Below are positions 8,614 to 19,724 of a DNA stretch of 64,000 nucleotides, piece by piece. The notes beneath the pieces are model-generated. The model was not told where the DNA came from. It searched no databases and saw only the letters and a list, made by a program, of their open reading frames with translations. The DNA comes from Streptomyces sp. NBC_01689 (GTDB lineage: Bacteria > Actinomycetota > Actinomycetes > Streptomycetales > Streptomycetaceae): assembly GCF_036250675.1 (NCBI RefSeq), contig NZ_CP109592.1:1984001-2048000 (forward strand), read 5' to 3'. A program made the translations under genes and the position numbers. Within the stretch, counting starts at the first letter, position 1; each line of letters starts with the position of its first letter.

Positions 8614-9147
8614 ATGCCTCATCGTGATCATGTCCGACTGCGCCCCGTCTCGGAGAAGGACCTCGACCCGCTCGAGCGTCTTCACGAGGACCCCGACGAG
8701 AACGGCGAGCTCGGTTTCTTCGGCTACCGCAATCCCGGCCTGCTCCGCCGGCAGTGGGCCGAGTCCGGTTTCCTCACCCCGCGGGGCGGCCGCTTGACGA
8801 TCGCCGGGAACGACGACCGGTTCGTCGGCGAGGTGCAGTGGCACGAGGTCCTTCAGGGCCCGGCGTCACCTTGCTGGAACATCGGCATCTCCCTGCTCGT
8901 CACCGAACGCGGCAAGGGCTACGGCAAGCAGGCCCAGCGACGGCTCGTGGAATATCTGTTCGCGCACACCAAGGTCAACCGGATCGAGGCGAGCACCGAG
9001 GTGGTGAACATCGCCGAGCAACGTGCGCTGGAAGGGGCCGGGTTCACTCGCGAGGGCGTGCTGCGCGGCGCCTGTTTCCGCGCCGGAGCCTGGCGCGACA
9101 TGGTCATCTACTCGGTCCTGCGCGCCGAGGCCGGCCCCGAGGCCTGA
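8614..9147 (+). CDS. GNAT N-acetyltransferase, RimJ/RimL-like
   Basis: A 177-residue acetyl-CoA-dependent acetyltransferase. It begins with the family-typical VRLRPVSEKDLDPL and carries the acetyl-CoA pyrophosphate loop RGKGYGKQAQ around residues 100-110, then the NRIEASTEVVNIAEQRALE segment and the GFxREGVLR motif typical of the RimJ/RimL group. Substrates in this group range from ribosomal protein N-termini to small amines; nothing here decides which. It appears leaderless and monocistronic, between the GH92 terminator and a convergent hydrolase gene. Confidence 0.88.
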   Translation: MPHRDHVRLRPVSEKDLDPLERLHEDPDENGELGFFGYRNPGLLRRQWAESGFLTPRGGRLTIAGNDDRFVGEVQWHEVLQGPASPCWNIGISLLVTERGKGYGKQAQRRLVEYLFAHTKVNRIEASTEVVNIAEQRALEGAGFTREGVLRGACFRAGAWRDMVIYSVLRAEAGPEA

Positions 9148-9333
9148 GCCCCCCGCTCCCCCGGAACCACGTGCAGGCCCGCGGTCCGGGGCGCGGCCGG
9201 CACCCCGTCGGGAGGACCCGGCCGGCACGTGCCCCGGCCGCCGGAGGGCCGGACGACCCCCACGGACGGCCCCCACGACCGCCGGGCCCGGTGACGGTCT
9301 CCGCGGAGACGTCCGCGGCCGGGGCCCGGAGGT

Positions 9334-9378
9334 GTGCGGCCGGGGCGTTCAGGGCGCGTGCGGCCGGGGCGTTCAGGG
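9334..9378. repeat. 21-bp direct duplication at the hydrolase 3' end
   Basis: GTGCGGCCGGGGCGTTCAGGG occurs at 9334-9354 and again at 9358-9378. The second copy overlaps the last codons of the minus-strand hydrolase, so the duplication may have extended or changed its C-terminus. Confidence 0.8.
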
Positions 9379-10827
9379 GGCGATGCCGATTCCGTCGATC
9401 CTGCTCCAGCGCTTCTCCTGCGCCGCCGTCATCGCGGGCCAGTGCAGGCCGCCCGGTCGTGGGTGGACCCGGGAGGCGTAGGAGACCGGGTGGAAGCCGG
9501 GGTCGTAGAAGCAGCCCGTGGCATACGTCCGGTCGAACGCGGGGCAGGAGGCCGCGACCGTCCGGGGTGTGGGCTTGCGGCCCGTGCGCACCCAACCGTC
9601 CAGCGCCGCGATGGAGTTGGCGTACTCGGCGTCGCTCAGTTCGCTGTGCTCGGACTCGTGGGTGAACGTCTGCACCAGACGGGAGTCCCGCCCCGCGCCC
9701 TTGAGCGTGGCCCGGTAGGCCGACTCGTGCTCGACGAACGCCGTCGGGTCGTCGATCGCGTGCAGGGTGAGCACCGGGATCGCCACCTTGCCGGTGAGGT
9801 CACTGTCGTACGACAGGTCGCGCACCGCGGTCGGATCGGCGGTGAACCGCTCGACACCGGCGTTCAGCGCCTTGTCGTCGTGCGAACCCGAGTACCGCAC
9901 GCCCCGGTCGGAGAACGGGTTGCGGCCGCCGAGCCGTTCGTGCACGACATCCCGGAACGTGAAGACCGCGAACCGCAGATGCGACTCCAGGGTGCGTTCC
10001 GGGACACCGGTGACGGCCAGGATGTCGTCCAGGTTGCGCTGCTGGAGGGCGGTGCGCTCCTGCGGCGGCGAGGCGTTGCCCGTGCACTCCTGGAGGCGGG
10101 CGCGCAGCCCGGCCGTCGTCAGCGTGGAGTCCGCGCGCAGCCCCTGCCACAACGGGTACTGCGGCTCGGTCGGCCGAGGCAGGTTGCGGCAGTAGTACTG
10201 GTAGACCACCCGGAGGTCGACGCGGTAGTCGTAGCCACGGGACCCGCCGCCGAGGACGCCGCTGGTGAGCAGCACGCCGTCGTACGGTCCGCCGCGGGTG
10301 CCGTACACCTCGGCGACCTTGGCGGCGACGTTCCCGCCCCAGGACTGACCGTGCACGTAAGTCCGCCCGGGTTCGCCGAAGTTGGCGACGAACACGCGGC
10401 GGACGTTCTCGGTGTCCTCGGCGGCCATGCGGGTGCCGTAGCCGCCCCTGCGGTACGACGAACCCGCCCAGGCGTATCCCTGGTCCACCATCACCGACCA
10501 GCGGGCCAGGTCGTCGACGCTGCGCTGCGGGTCCGAGCCCGCGCCGAGGTCGGGCCCGCCGTGGGCGTGCACGACCAGCGATCCGTTCCAGTGCTCGGGG
10601 ACGGCGATCGCGTAGGCGGCGCCGTCGGCGTCCGTGCCGGTGTAGCAGGTGGCCCGGCCCGCCAGGTCCGCCGGGCAGGAGACGGCGGCGGGCGACGGGG
10701 TGTCCGCGTGCCCGGGCGGTGCCGCGGTGAAGGCGGCCGTGACGGCCGCCGCCAGTGAGGTGAGTGTTCCGGCGCGCCGGCGGCGGCTCGTCCGGCGGGC
10801 GGGGGCGGGCGTTCTCGACCTGTCCAA
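9373..10827 (-). CDS. Secreted alpha/beta hydrolase
   Basis: A 484-residue exported serine hydrolase. The start is TTG at 10827-10825, behind AGGGAG at 7-nt spacing; no better start fits the signal peptide (twin Arg-rich start, Ala-rich core, cleavage near ADTPS at about 41). The nucleophile elbow GQSWGG lies near residue 160, with an upstream HAHGGPD oxyanion-type loop near 90. A cysteine-bearing cap region follows (YYCRN, QECTG). A late HAIDDPTAF segment could hold the acid, and SEHSEL the histidine. Substrate unknown. It is divergent from the ferredoxin-P450 operon and shares a palindromic control region with it. Confidence 0.82.
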   Translation of the reverse strand: MDRSRTPAPARRTSRRRRAGTLTSLAAAVTAAFTAAPPGHADTPSPAAVSCPADLAGRATCYTGTDADGAAYAIAVPEHWNGSLVVHAHGGPDLGAGSDPQRSVDDLARWSVMVDQGYAWAGSSYRRGGYGTRMAAEDTENVRRVFVANFGEPGRTYVHGQSWGGNVAAKVAEVYGTRGGPYDGVLLTSGVLGGGSRGYDYRVDLRVVYQYYCRNLPRPTEPQYPLWQGLRADSTLTTAGLRARLQECTGNASPPQERTALQQRNLDDILAVTGVPERTLESHLRFAVFTFRDVVHERLGGRNPFSDRGVRYSGSHDDKALNAGVERFTADPTAVRDLSYDSDLTGKVAIPVLTLHAIDDPTAFVEHESAYRATLKGAGRDSRLVQTFTHESEHSELSDAEYANSIAALDGWVRTGRKPTPRTVAASCPAFDRTYATGCFYDPGFHPVSYASRVHPRPGGLHWPAMTAAQEKRWSRIDGIGIAP

Positions 10828-10894
10828 GGGGCGGCTCCCTGTCGTCGTCGGCGCTTCCGCGCGCCGTCGGCGGCGATGCTAGGGAGCGGGACCG

Positions 10895-10916
10895 CGCCAG
10901 AACCATGCTTCTGGCG
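10895..10916. promoter_or_regulatory. Palindromic operator between hydrolase and P450 operon
   Basis: Perfect 8-bp arms CGCCAGAA and TTCTGGCG with a 6-nt spacer. On the minus strand, TAGCAT at 10882-10877 is a good -10, so the palindrome overlaps the -35 of the hydrolase promoter. On the plus strand a TAGTGT lies just downstream (about 10926). The 318-bp gap (10828-11145) holds no other feature I could see. Confidence 0.55.
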
Positions 10917-11145
10917 TTGTGTTCATAGTGTTCGACGTGCGGAACAACGACCGACAACGACCCGCCGCCACGATCGGTCCCCGGCAGCCCCGGGCCGGAT
11001 CGGCCGGCCCGGCGGTCCTCGCGTTGCGGGCGCCCCGTCCCGAGGCCCATCCTTGGGGAGAGGCATGCCGGCCACCGTCCGGACCGAGCGCGGAGGCACG
11101 CGGGACCCGCCGGGACCGCGGCCCTGCGCAGGGAGCGTGTTCCCG

Positions 11146-11373
11146 ATGAGGCTTGTCGTCGATCTCAACCGGTGCCAGGGATTCGCGCAGTGCGTCTTCC
11201 TCGCGCCGGACGTCTTCGCCCTGCACGGCGAGGAGTCGCTGCTCTTCTCCTCCCGCTTCGACGAGACCCAGCGTGAGCGGGTGGAGAAGGCCGCCGCGGC
11301 CTGCCCCGTGCAGGCCATCCTCGTCGACCGCTCCGAGGAGCCGACGAAGGGGGCGGAGCCCGATGCCGGCTGA
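11146..11373 (+). CDS. [3Fe-4S] ferredoxin, P450-associated
   Basis: A 75-residue electron carrier. Cysteines at 10, 16 and 53 (C-x5-C, then CP) fit a single [3Fe-4S] cluster of the type that serves actinobacterial P450s; the position that would hold the extra cysteine of a 4Fe cluster is Gly/Phe. The ATG at 11146 is preceded by GGGAG. The gene overlaps the reductase by 11 nt, which in turn is 28 nt from the P450. Upstream in-frame extension is possible but lacks family similarity. Confidence 0.9.
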   Translation: MRLVVDLNRCQGFAQCVFLAPDVFALHGEESLLFSSRFDETQRERVEKAAAACPVQAILVDRSEEPTKGAEPDAG

Positions 11374-12757
11374 CACGGACGTCGAGGTCCTGCGCCACCG
11401 GGGCCGGATCGTCGTCGTCGGTGCCTCGCTGGCGGGTCTGCGCGCCGCGGAGACCTTGCGCGACCAGGGCTTCACCGGATCACTGACCATGATCGGTGAC
11501 GAGCCGTACGAGCCCTACGACCGGCCGCCGCTGTCCAAGCAGGCGCTGCTCGGGCGGTCACGGCCCGAGGACACGGCACTGCCGCGGAGACGGGACATCG
11601 CCGCCGAATGGCGGCTGGGCGTCGCGGCCGAGAGCCTGGACCGGGACGCCCAGCAGGTTCGCCTGGCGAACGGCGACACCGTGGCCTACGACCGCCTGCT
11701 GATCACCACCGGGACCCGGGCGCGCCCCTGGTTCAACCCGGAAGAGGCCGCGCTGGACGGGGTGTTCGTGCTCCGCACGCGCGACGACTCCGCGCGCCTG
11801 CGCCGGACGCTGACCGGGGGCGTGTCCAGGGTCCTGGTGATCGGCGCCGGCTTCACGGGCTCGGAAGTGGCCTCGGCCTGCCGGGAGTTGGGTCTCGACG
11901 TCACGGTGACGGAACGGGGTCCGGCGCCGCTGGTGGGTGCCCTCGGCGGCGTGATCGGCGCGGTCGCGGACCGGCTGCAGCGCGCGCACGGCGTGGACCT
12001 GCGCTGCGGCATCAGTGTCACCGCCCTGGAGGGCGACTACGTCGGGCACCTCAGGCGCGCCCATCTGTCCGACGGCTCGGCGATCGACGTGGACGTGGCG
12101 GTCGTCTCGCTCGGCGCGGTGCGGAACACCGAGTGGCTCGCCGGCTCGGGACTGGCCGCCGGTCCTCGCGGGATCGCCTGCGACGCCGGGTGCCGGGTGC
12201 TCGACGTCAACGGCATCGTCACCGACGACATCTACGCCGCCGGTGATGTCGCGCGCAGCCCCCACCCGCTCTTCGACTACCAGTTCCTGTCGCTGGAGCA
12301 CTGGGGCAACGCGGTCGAGCAGGCCGAGATCGCCGCCCACAACATGATCTGCGCGGGGCCCGACCGCCGTCCGCACCTGTGGCTGCCGATGTTCTGGTCC
12401 TCCCAGTTCGGCGTCAACATCAAGTCGGTGGGGGTTCCCTCGCTCGGAGATCGTCTGGTCGTCCCGCAGGGAGCGCTCGACGAGCAGCGGTTCGTGGCGG
12501 TGTACGGGTACCGGGGCCGGGTCATCGCCGCGGTGTCCTTCGACGGCGCCAAGTGGCTGGGGTTCTACGAGCAGCAGATCGCGGCCGGCGCGCCCTTCCC
12601 GCCCGAGTACCGCACGGTCGACCGCCGCACCGAGACGCTCCAGGCGGCCGACCCGGCGTTCCCCGACCCGCACCTGCCCACCCACGGGCCCACCGTCACG
12701 CTGACGGGGCACTCACCGAGCGAGCGGCGTGTCGAGTTCGTTCCGTCGCGTGCCTGA
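11363..12757 (+). CDS. FAD-dependent ferredoxin reductase
   Basis: A 464-residue NAD(P)H:ferredoxin reductase of the putidaredoxin/rubredoxin reductase type. The FAD site GASLAG is at residues 20-25, YDRPPLSK at about 52-59, and the NAD(P) Rossmann motif GAGFTG at 161-166. The IYAAGDVAR segment binds the flavin ribityl. A reductase C-terminal domain follows. The ATG at 11363 lies inside the ferredoxin gene and has GGCGGAG just upstream. It passes electrons from NAD(P)H to the adjacent ferredoxin for the downstream P450. Confidence 0.92.
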   Translation: MPADTDVEVLRHRGRIVVVGASLAGLRAAETLRDQGFTGSLTMIGDEPYEPYDRPPLSKQALLGRSRPEDTALPRRRDIAAEWRLGVAAESLDRDAQQVRLANGDTVAYDRLLITTGTRARPWFNPEEAALDGVFVLRTRDDSARLRRTLTGGVSRVLVIGAGFTGSEVASACRELGLDVTVTERGPAPLVGALGGVIGAVADRLQRAHGVDLRCGISVTALEGDYVGHLRRAHLSDGSAIDVDVAVVSLGAVRNTEWLAGSGLAAGPRGIACDAGCRVLDVNGIVTDDIYAAGDVARSPHPLFDYQFLSLEHWGNAVEQAEIAAHNMICAGPDRRPHLWLPMFWSSQFGVNIKSVGVPSLGDRLVVPQGALDEQRFVAVYGYRGRVIAAVSFDGAKWLGFYEQQIAAGAPFPPEYRTVDRRTETLQAADPAFPDPHLPTHGPTVTLTGHSPSERRVEFVPSRA

Positions 12758-12785
12758 CTACCGGCCCGAGCCCCGAGGAGACGCC

Positions 12786-13991
<1,206 letters not shown>

Positions 13992-14122
13992 GTTCCGGAG
14001 ACCGTCCGGGCGGGTGGGCCGGGCACCGTCCGCGGCACGGAGACGGCCGGTGCGGCGGTCAGCCGGCGGGCAGCGGGCAGGGCGGTCTCCTGGGCGGCGG
14101 GGCACCCGGGAGAATGCTCGCC

Positions 14123-14857
14123 ATGACCGACGGGACGAACGACGCCGAGAGCCGGCTGGCCAGGATCGAGCGGCTCCTGGAGAACCGGGAGCGGGAGGTG
14201 GCACCGGCCTGGCGTCGGGCGACGCGTGGCGAGCCCCGCTGGGCGGTGACCGCGGTGATCCTGGTGGCGGTCGCCCTCCAGCTGGCGGTGCCGCACGGGC
14301 TCGCCCTCCAGCCGTACTGGGCGCTGCCCGCCCTGGAGGCGGTACTGCTGGCCGGTCTGGTCGCGGCGAATCCCCGGCGGGTGGAGCCGCGCGGCCGGTG
14401 GCTGCGGTGGCTGGGCCTGGCACTGATCTCCGTGATCAGCCTGGCCAACGGCTGGGCGGCGGTCAGGCTCGTGGCGGGGCTGGTGAACGGCACCGAGGGT
14501 GAGGATGCCGGGCCGCTGCTGCTGACCGGCGGCGGGATCTGGCTCACGAACGTCATCGTGTTCGCCCTGTGGTACTGGGAGTGGGACCGCGGCGGGCCGA
14601 TGGCACGGGCCCGCGGCCATCACCAGTTCGCCGACTTCCTCTTCGTGCAGATGCAGAGCCCGGAGACCGCGCCGGCCGACTGGGAACCGGCGTTCCTGGA
14701 CTACCTGTACCTGTCGTTCACCAACTCCACGGCCTTCAGCCCGACGGACGTGATGCCCCTCTCGCGCTGGGCCAAGATGCTGATGATGCTGCAGTCCTCG
14801 ATCTCCTTGGTGACCGTGGTGCTGGTGGTCGCCCGCGCGGTCAACATCCTCCGCTGA
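14123..14857 (+). CDS. Multi-pass membrane protein (DUF1345-like)
   Basis: A 244-residue protein with a short cytoplasmic coiled N-terminus (RLARIERLLENREREV) and about five hydrophobic segments. Before the last segment sits the conserved FTNSTAFSPTDVMPLSRWAK stretch, which resembles the pore-loop region of ion-channel-like DUF1345 proteins. The ATG at 14123 is chosen over that at 14114 because GGGAG lies 10 nt before it and only 1 nt before the other. Function unknown. Confidence 0.8.
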   Translation: MTDGTNDAESRLARIERLLENREREVAPAWRRATRGEPRWAVTAVILVAVALQLAVPHGLALQPYWALPALEAVLLAGLVAANPRRVEPRGRWLRWLGLALISVISLANGWAAVRLVAGLVNGTEGEDAGPLLLTGGGIWLTNVIVFALWYWEWDRGGPMARARGHHQFADFLFVQMQSPETAPADWEPAFLDYLYLSFTNSTAFSPTDVMPLSRWAKMLMMLQSSISLVTVVLVVARAVNILR

Positions 14858-15322
14858 CGCCGGAGTCGGGCACCGGCTGCCTCCGGCCGTCCGCACCGCG
14901 TCCGGGGTCCTGCCGATGCTGGTCCCGGGTGTCGTCGATCAGTGACGGGAGCCGGCGGGCGTTCCAGCGCTCGGTGACGTCCAGGACCAGCATCGTCAGG
15001 ACCCCGGACGCGGGACCCCGTGCCGCTTGCACCGATTCACGGCGATTCCCCCGGTCCGATGCGGTTCACGCCCTTATGGGGATCTCCTCGTCGTAGGATT
15101 GCCCCGAAGATCCTGACATGCCCTTGCCGGAGCCATGATCGGGTCGAGCTGTCGAGCCGCATCAGGGCGGTTGTCTTGACCGAGCCCGCCGGGAGTTCTC
15201 GTGCACAGGCCGCTTGAGTGGATCCGCCAGGACCTCCGTCCGGGCCCTGGCTCCTCCCCGGTGCGCCCGTCCCGTTCTCCCCGCCCCCTTCCGCCGACGC
15301 CGGGCCACCCCCGGAGCGCGCA
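14858..15322. other. Gap with a possible PAS-domain gene remnant
   Basis: No intact gene. On the minus strand, about 14900-15010 encodes GVLTMLVLDVTERWNARRL, which looks like the end of a PAS sensor domain (LDVTER motif). It has no credible start or continuation, so it may be a decayed sensor-phosphatase fragment. The part nearest the next gene holds its promoter, not recognised. Confidence 0.35.
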
Positions 15323-16498
15323 GTGAGGTGGCCCGGCAGCCGGGGAGCCGAGCGGCGCCGTGCGGAGCGGGCGGGCGCCTCGGGTCTGCAGGGACCCGCG
15401 ACGCCCGTGTGGATGCGGTGGCTGCCGGCCCTCTACGTCGCCTTCCTCCTGCTGCTCGAACCCGTCACCCCGGTGCAGTGGCCGATCAGCTTCCTGCTCA
15501 TCGCTCTCCCCCTGGTCGCCGCCTACGCGCACGGGCCCGCGGTCGTCGCCGCCGTCACCGTGTTCGCCGTGGTGTTCGAAGGCGTCCTGGCCGGCACCCC
15601 CTGCTGCGCGGGCCGCTCGGTGGGCTATCTGTGGGAACGCCACTACGTGGCCTCGTACATCTCCACCGCGCTGGTCGGTGTCCTCGGCACGATTCTGGCC
15701 GCCCACCGGATCCGCCGGGAACGGACCCTGGCCACGGTGCGCTCCGTGGCCGAGACCGCCCAGCGCGTGCTGCTGCGCCCGGTGCCCCGCCGGCTCGGCA
15801 CGATCTCGGTGGAGACCCTCTATCTGTCGGCCGCCGCGGAGGCCCGCATCGGGGGCGATCTGTACGAGGCGGTGCCCACCGCGTACGGGGTCCGCCTGCT
15901 CATCGGCGACGTCCGCGGCAAGGGCCTGGTCGCGGTGGAGACGGCCGCCTCGATGCTCGGCGCCTTCCGTGAGGCCGCCCATGACGAACCCGATCTGGCC
16001 GGGGTGGCGCGCCGGGTCGAGAAGAGCATGAACCGCAGGGCCGCGCTGCTGCCGGGCAGCGAGGGCGCGGAACGCTTCGTCACCGCCGTGTTCGCCGAGA
16101 TTCCCGACGACGAACCCGTCGTCCGCATCGTGAACTGCGGCCACCCGCCGCCGCTGCTCATCGACCGTGACACCGTCACCGAGCTGGACTCGGCGGACCC
16201 CTCACTGCCGCTCAACCTCGGCGTCCTGACCGGGGACGACTACCACGTGGACGTGGTGCCCTTCCACCCCGGGGACCAGCTGCTGCTGTACACCGACGGG
16301 GTCACCGAGGCGCGGGACCGCGCCGGGGGGTTCTACCCGCTCGCCGAACGGGCCCGGTCCTGGTGCCGCCTGCCGCCCCGCGAACTCCTCGACAGCCTCC
16401 ACCAGGACCTGCTGGCGCACAGCGGCGGGAACCTCGACGACGACACCGCCGCCCTGGCCGCGTACCGCATCCCGGGAGAGCCCCCGGACCGGGACTAG
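15323..16498 (+). CDS. Membrane-bound PP2C/SpoIIE serine-threonine phosphatase
   Basis: About 391 residues. Three hydrophobic segments (LYVAFLLLLEPV, FLLIALPLVAAYAHG plus VVAAVTVFAVVFEG, YISTALVGVLGTILA) precede a SpoIIE catalytic domain with IGGDLYEAV, LLIGDVRGKG, NCGHPPPLL and LLLYTDGVTEARD, the metal-binding acidic motifs of the family. It should remove phosphate from an anti-anti-sigma (STAS) partner or a similar protein. I prefer the GTG at 15323 with GGAG 6 nt upstream; an in-frame GTG at 15218 would add 35 Pro-rich residues lacking family character. Confidence 0.88.
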   Translation: MRWPGSRGAERRRAERAGASGLQGPATPVWMRWLPALYVAFLLLLEPVTPVQWPISFLLIALPLVAAYAHGPAVVAAVTVFAVVFEGVLAGTPCCAGRSVGYLWERHYVASYISTALVGVLGTILAAHRIRRERTLATVRSVAETAQRVLLRPVPRRLGTISVETLYLSAAAEARIGGDLYEAVPTAYGVRLLIGDVRGKGLVAVETAASMLGAFREAAHDEPDLAGVARRVEKSMNRRAALLPGSEGAERFVTAVFAEIPDDEPVVRIVNCGHPPPLLIDRDTVTELDSADPSLPLNLGVLTGDDYHVDVVPFHPGDQLLLYTDGVTEARDRAGGFYPLAERARSWCRLPPRELLDSLHQDLLAHSGGNLDDDTAALAAYRIPGEPPDRD

Positions 16499-16682
16499 GA
16501 CCGCGGGCCGGGACGGGTGCTCCGGGCCGGGACCGGTGCCGTGGACCGGGACCGGTGCCGGTGCCGATGCCGTGGACAGCGGGCCGAGGCATCCCGGGGC
16601 GACAGCGGGGGCAGGGGCGAGCGGGTGGGACGGGAGAGCCTGGGCGTGGGGGCCGGGGCCGGCCGTCTCGGGGGTGACGGTG

Positions 16683-19415
16683 TCAGACCGGGTCCGCCTG
16701 CTCCGCCTGCTCGGCGGGCTCCTGGCCGGGCTCCGCGGTGGTCGGCGGCAGCGCCTGCTCGGCCCAGATCACCTTGCCCTGAGGCGTGTACCGGGTACCC
16801 CAGCGCTCGGTCACCTGGGACACCAGGAACAGGCCGCGACCGCCCTCGTCCGTCGTGGCCGCGTACCGCAGATGCGGCGAGGTGCTGCTGCCGTCGGACA
16901 CCTCGCAGATCAGCGTGCGGTCGCGGATCAGCCGTACGTGGATCGGCTCGGAGCCGTAGCGGATGGCGTTGGTGATGAGCTCGCTCAGGACCAGCTCCAT
17001 GCCGAAGCCGAGCTCGGCCAGGTCCCACTCGTCGAGCTTCTGGGACAGGGCGTCGCGCATGCCCGCGACGGCGGCCGGGTCGAGCGGCACGTCCCAGTCG
17101 GCGATCCGGTCCCGGGGCAGCCCGCGGGTGCGGGCGATGAGCAGGGCGACGTCGTCCTTGGGGCGTCCCGGCAGCAGCTCCTCCAGCACGGCCCCGCAGC
17201 TCTCCTCGGGCGTACGGTCCGGGTGACCCGCGAGGGCGGCGCCGAGCAGGTCCATCCCCACGTCCAGGTCACGCCGGCGGTCCTCGATCAGACCGTCGGT
17301 GTACAGCACCAGCTGGGTCCCCTCCGCGAGCTCCAGCTCGGTGGTCAGGAACGGCATGCCGCCGAGACCGAGAGGAGGTCCGGCCGGCAGGTCCGGGAAG
17401 GTGACCGTCCCGTCGGGGTGGACGAGCGCGGGTGCCAGGTGCCCCGCGCTCGCCATGACACAGCGCCGCGTGACGGGGTCGTAGATCGCGTAGAGACAGG
17501 TGGCGCCCACGACGCCCACGGCGCTGTCCGTACCCGCCTCGTCCTGGTCGATGAGACCCACCAGGTCGTCCACATGGCTGAGCAGTTCGTCGGGCGGCAG
17601 ATCGAGGGTGGAGAAGTTGTGCACCGCGGTCCGCAGCCGTCCCATCGTGGCGGCCGCGTGCAGGCCGTGTCCGACGACGTCGCCGACCGCCAGCGCCACC
17701 CGGCTTCCCGGCAACGGGATCACGTCGAACCAGTCCCCGCTGACACCCGACTGCGCCGGGAGATAGCGGTAGCCGACCTCCAGCGCGCTCAGCTCGGGCA
17801 GCGCCCGCGGCAGCAGACTGCGCTGGAGGGTGACCGCCAGCGCGTGCTCACGGGTGTAACGGCGGGCGTTGTCGATGCTGACCGCCGCCCTGGCCACCAG
17901 CTCCTCCGCGAGCGACAGCTCCTCCTCGTCGAAGGGTTCGTGGTGCTCGCAACGCCAGAAGTTGGCCATGCCCAGCACGACGCCACGAGCCTGGATCGGG
18001 GCGGCGATGAGGGAGTGGATGCCGTAGTCGATGATCCGCCGGGTGCGTGCCGGGTCCTGTGCGTGCCAGCCGGTGGCGGTGGACAGGTCGGTCACCAGCT
18101 CGGAGTGACCGGTTCCGTAGCCACGCGCCTGGGGCGTGGAGGGCACGAAGTCGATCAGCCGCCCCTTCTCGTAGAGCGGGTGGTTCTTCCGGATGCCGCA
18201 CACGGCAGTGCGCCGCATGCCGGTGGCGGTGAGGCCGGGTTCCTCCCCGCGCAGCACCGCGTCGGCCAGGTCCACGGTGACGAAGTCGGCGAAGCGCGGC
18301 ACGGCGACCCTGGCCAGTTCGTCGGCGGTGCGCAGGACGTCCAGGGTGGTGCCGATCCGGACTCCGGCGTCGTACAGCAGCTTCAGGCGTTCGCGCGCGG
18401 TCTCGGCCCTGCCGGTCACCGCCTGGAGTTCGGTCGAGTCCCGCAGCGTCACCACCGTGCCCTTGGGGCCACCGCCGCGGTCCGTGGGCCGCTGGTTGAC
18501 CGCGAGCAGCCGCTCTCCGGCGAAGTGCACCTCGTCGGTCGCCTCGCGTCCCGACACGAGCAGTGCCACCGTCTCGTCGTCGAGGCTCGACAGCTCCGAC
18601 ACGAACCGCCCCTCGGCCTCCGGGGGCAGCGCCAGCAACCGTCTGGCCTCGTCGTTCGCCAGCAGCAGCCGCCCGTCCCCGCCGATGATCAGCACGCCCT
18701 CACGTACGGAGTGCAGCACCGTGTCGTGGTGGTCGTACATCCGGGTCATCTCCGCCGGAGCCAGGCTGTGGGTCTGCCGTCGCAGCCGCCTGCCCACCAG
18801 TGCCGTGCCGCCGGTGGCGACCAGCAGCGCTCCCGCCCCGGCGCCCAGGATGATCGGCAGCTGCCGGGCCACCTGGTTGCTCACGTTCTTGACCTTCATC
18901 CCGGCGGAGACGAGGCCCACCACCTTGTCCGCGTCGTTCTTCACGGGGACGGTGGCCTGCACCTCGCGGCCGAGCGGGCCGTTGACACTCTCCGTGTAGA
19001 TCTTCCCCGCCAGCGAGGGCGCGATGTTGCCCACGAACCGCTTTCCGATCAGGCCCGGCAGGGGGTGGGTGTAGCGGATCCCCTTGGTGTTCAGGACCAC
19101 GATGAAGTCGACTCCGGCCGCCTTGCGCGCGGCTTCGGTGAGCGGCTGGAGGATCTTGCTCGGCTGAGGGCTGTCCAACGCGGCGACGACACCGGGCGAG
19201 TGCGCGAAGGTCTGGGCGACCGCGAGGGATCGGCGTCTGGCCTCGGCGTCGGTGTCGCGCTTCGACTGCAGGGCGAGCCCGAGCACGCCGAAGGCCACGA
19301 GCAGCACGACCAGAGCCACCTGGAGAACCAACACCTGCCCGGCTACGCTGCGCGGGCTCTTGCTGACCAGCGGCCTGAGTGAAAACCGTCCAAATCCGGC
19401 GAAACGATTCGCCAT
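16683..19415 (-). CDS. Sensor SpoIIE phosphatase with Cache, PAS, GAF and HATPase domains
   Basis: A 910-residue membrane receptor. A TM near 24-46 and another near 187-207 flank an extracytoplasmic Cache-like sensor of the CitA/DcuS type. Then come a PAS-like domain (LHSVREGVLIIGGDGRLLLAN), a GAF domain, a SpoIIE/PP2C phosphatase (SGVSGDWFDVIPL, AVGDVVGHG, SAGHLAPALV, LVLYTDGLIEDRR) and a C-terminal anti-sigma-type HATPase (LSELITNAIRYG, GGRGLFLVSQ). Such proteins combine phosphatase and RsbW-like kinase in one chain to set sigma-factor activity. The ATG follows AGAAAGG. It is convergent with another SpoIIE gene. Confidence 0.93.
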   Translation of the reverse strand: MANRFAGFGRFSLRPLVSKSPRSVAGQVLVLQVALVVLLVAFGVLGLALQSKRDTDAEARRRSLAVAQTFAHSPGVVAALDSPQPSKILQPLTEAARKAAGVDFIVVLNTKGIRYTHPLPGLIGKRFVGNIAPSLAGKIYTESVNGPLGREVQATVPVKNDADKVVGLVSAGMKVKNVSNQVARQLPIILGAGAGALLVATGGTALVGRRLRRQTHSLAPAEMTRMYDHHDTVLHSVREGVLIIGGDGRLLLANDEARRLLALPPEAEGRFVSELSSLDDETVALLVSGREATDEVHFAGERLLAVNQRPTDRGGGPKGTVVTLRDSTELQAVTGRAETARERLKLLYDAGVRIGTTLDVLRTADELARVAVPRFADFVTVDLADAVLRGEEPGLTATGMRRTAVCGIRKNHPLYEKGRLIDFVPSTPQARGYGTGHSELVTDLSTATGWHAQDPARTRRIIDYGIHSLIAAPIQARGVVLGMANFWRCEHHEPFDEEELSLAEELVARAAVSIDNARRYTREHALAVTLQRSLLPRALPELSALEVGYRYLPAQSGVSGDWFDVIPLPGSRVALAVGDVVGHGLHAAATMGRLRTAVHNFSTLDLPPDELLSHVDDLVGLIDQDEAGTDSAVGVVGATCLYAIYDPVTRRCVMASAGHLAPALVHPDGTVTFPDLPAGPPLGLGGMPFLTTELELAEGTQLVLYTDGLIEDRRRDLDVGMDLLGAALAGHPDRTPEESCGAVLEELLPGRPKDDVALLIARTRGLPRDRIADWDVPLDPAAVAGMRDALSQKLDEWDLAELGFGMELVLSELITNAIRYGSEPIHVRLIRDRTLICEVSDGSSTSPHLRYAATTDEGGRGLFLVSQVTERWGTRYTPQGKVIWAEQALPPTTAEPGQEPAEQAEQADPV

Positions 19416-19724
19416 GTGACCTTTCTAGCACTGGTGATCCCTGGCGGCCATGGGCCACCCGTGGAACGGCCCCGCCGGGCCGGGCGCTTCACCCCTCCGG
19501 CTCACCCCGCGGGGCGGGCCACCCGCACGGTCGGTCGTCACCGGCCCCGACGGGCGGAGCGACGACCGGGGAGGGCGACATCGAGGGCCGACCGTCCGGG
19601 TCCGCGCTTCCGCGTCATGGACGGAGACCTCTCAGCCACGGTTTCCCGCGTCCGGGTAGTCCATGCGGGCGGTTGATATGAGGTGATGAGCGACTCTCGT
19701 GTCCCTGGGTGCCATAGTGCGGCC

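Noticed and set aside
16536-19382. A 948-codon plus-strand frame opposite the sensor phosphatase
   Set aside because: Antisense shadow; the minus-strand gene has clear catalytic and ATPase motifs.
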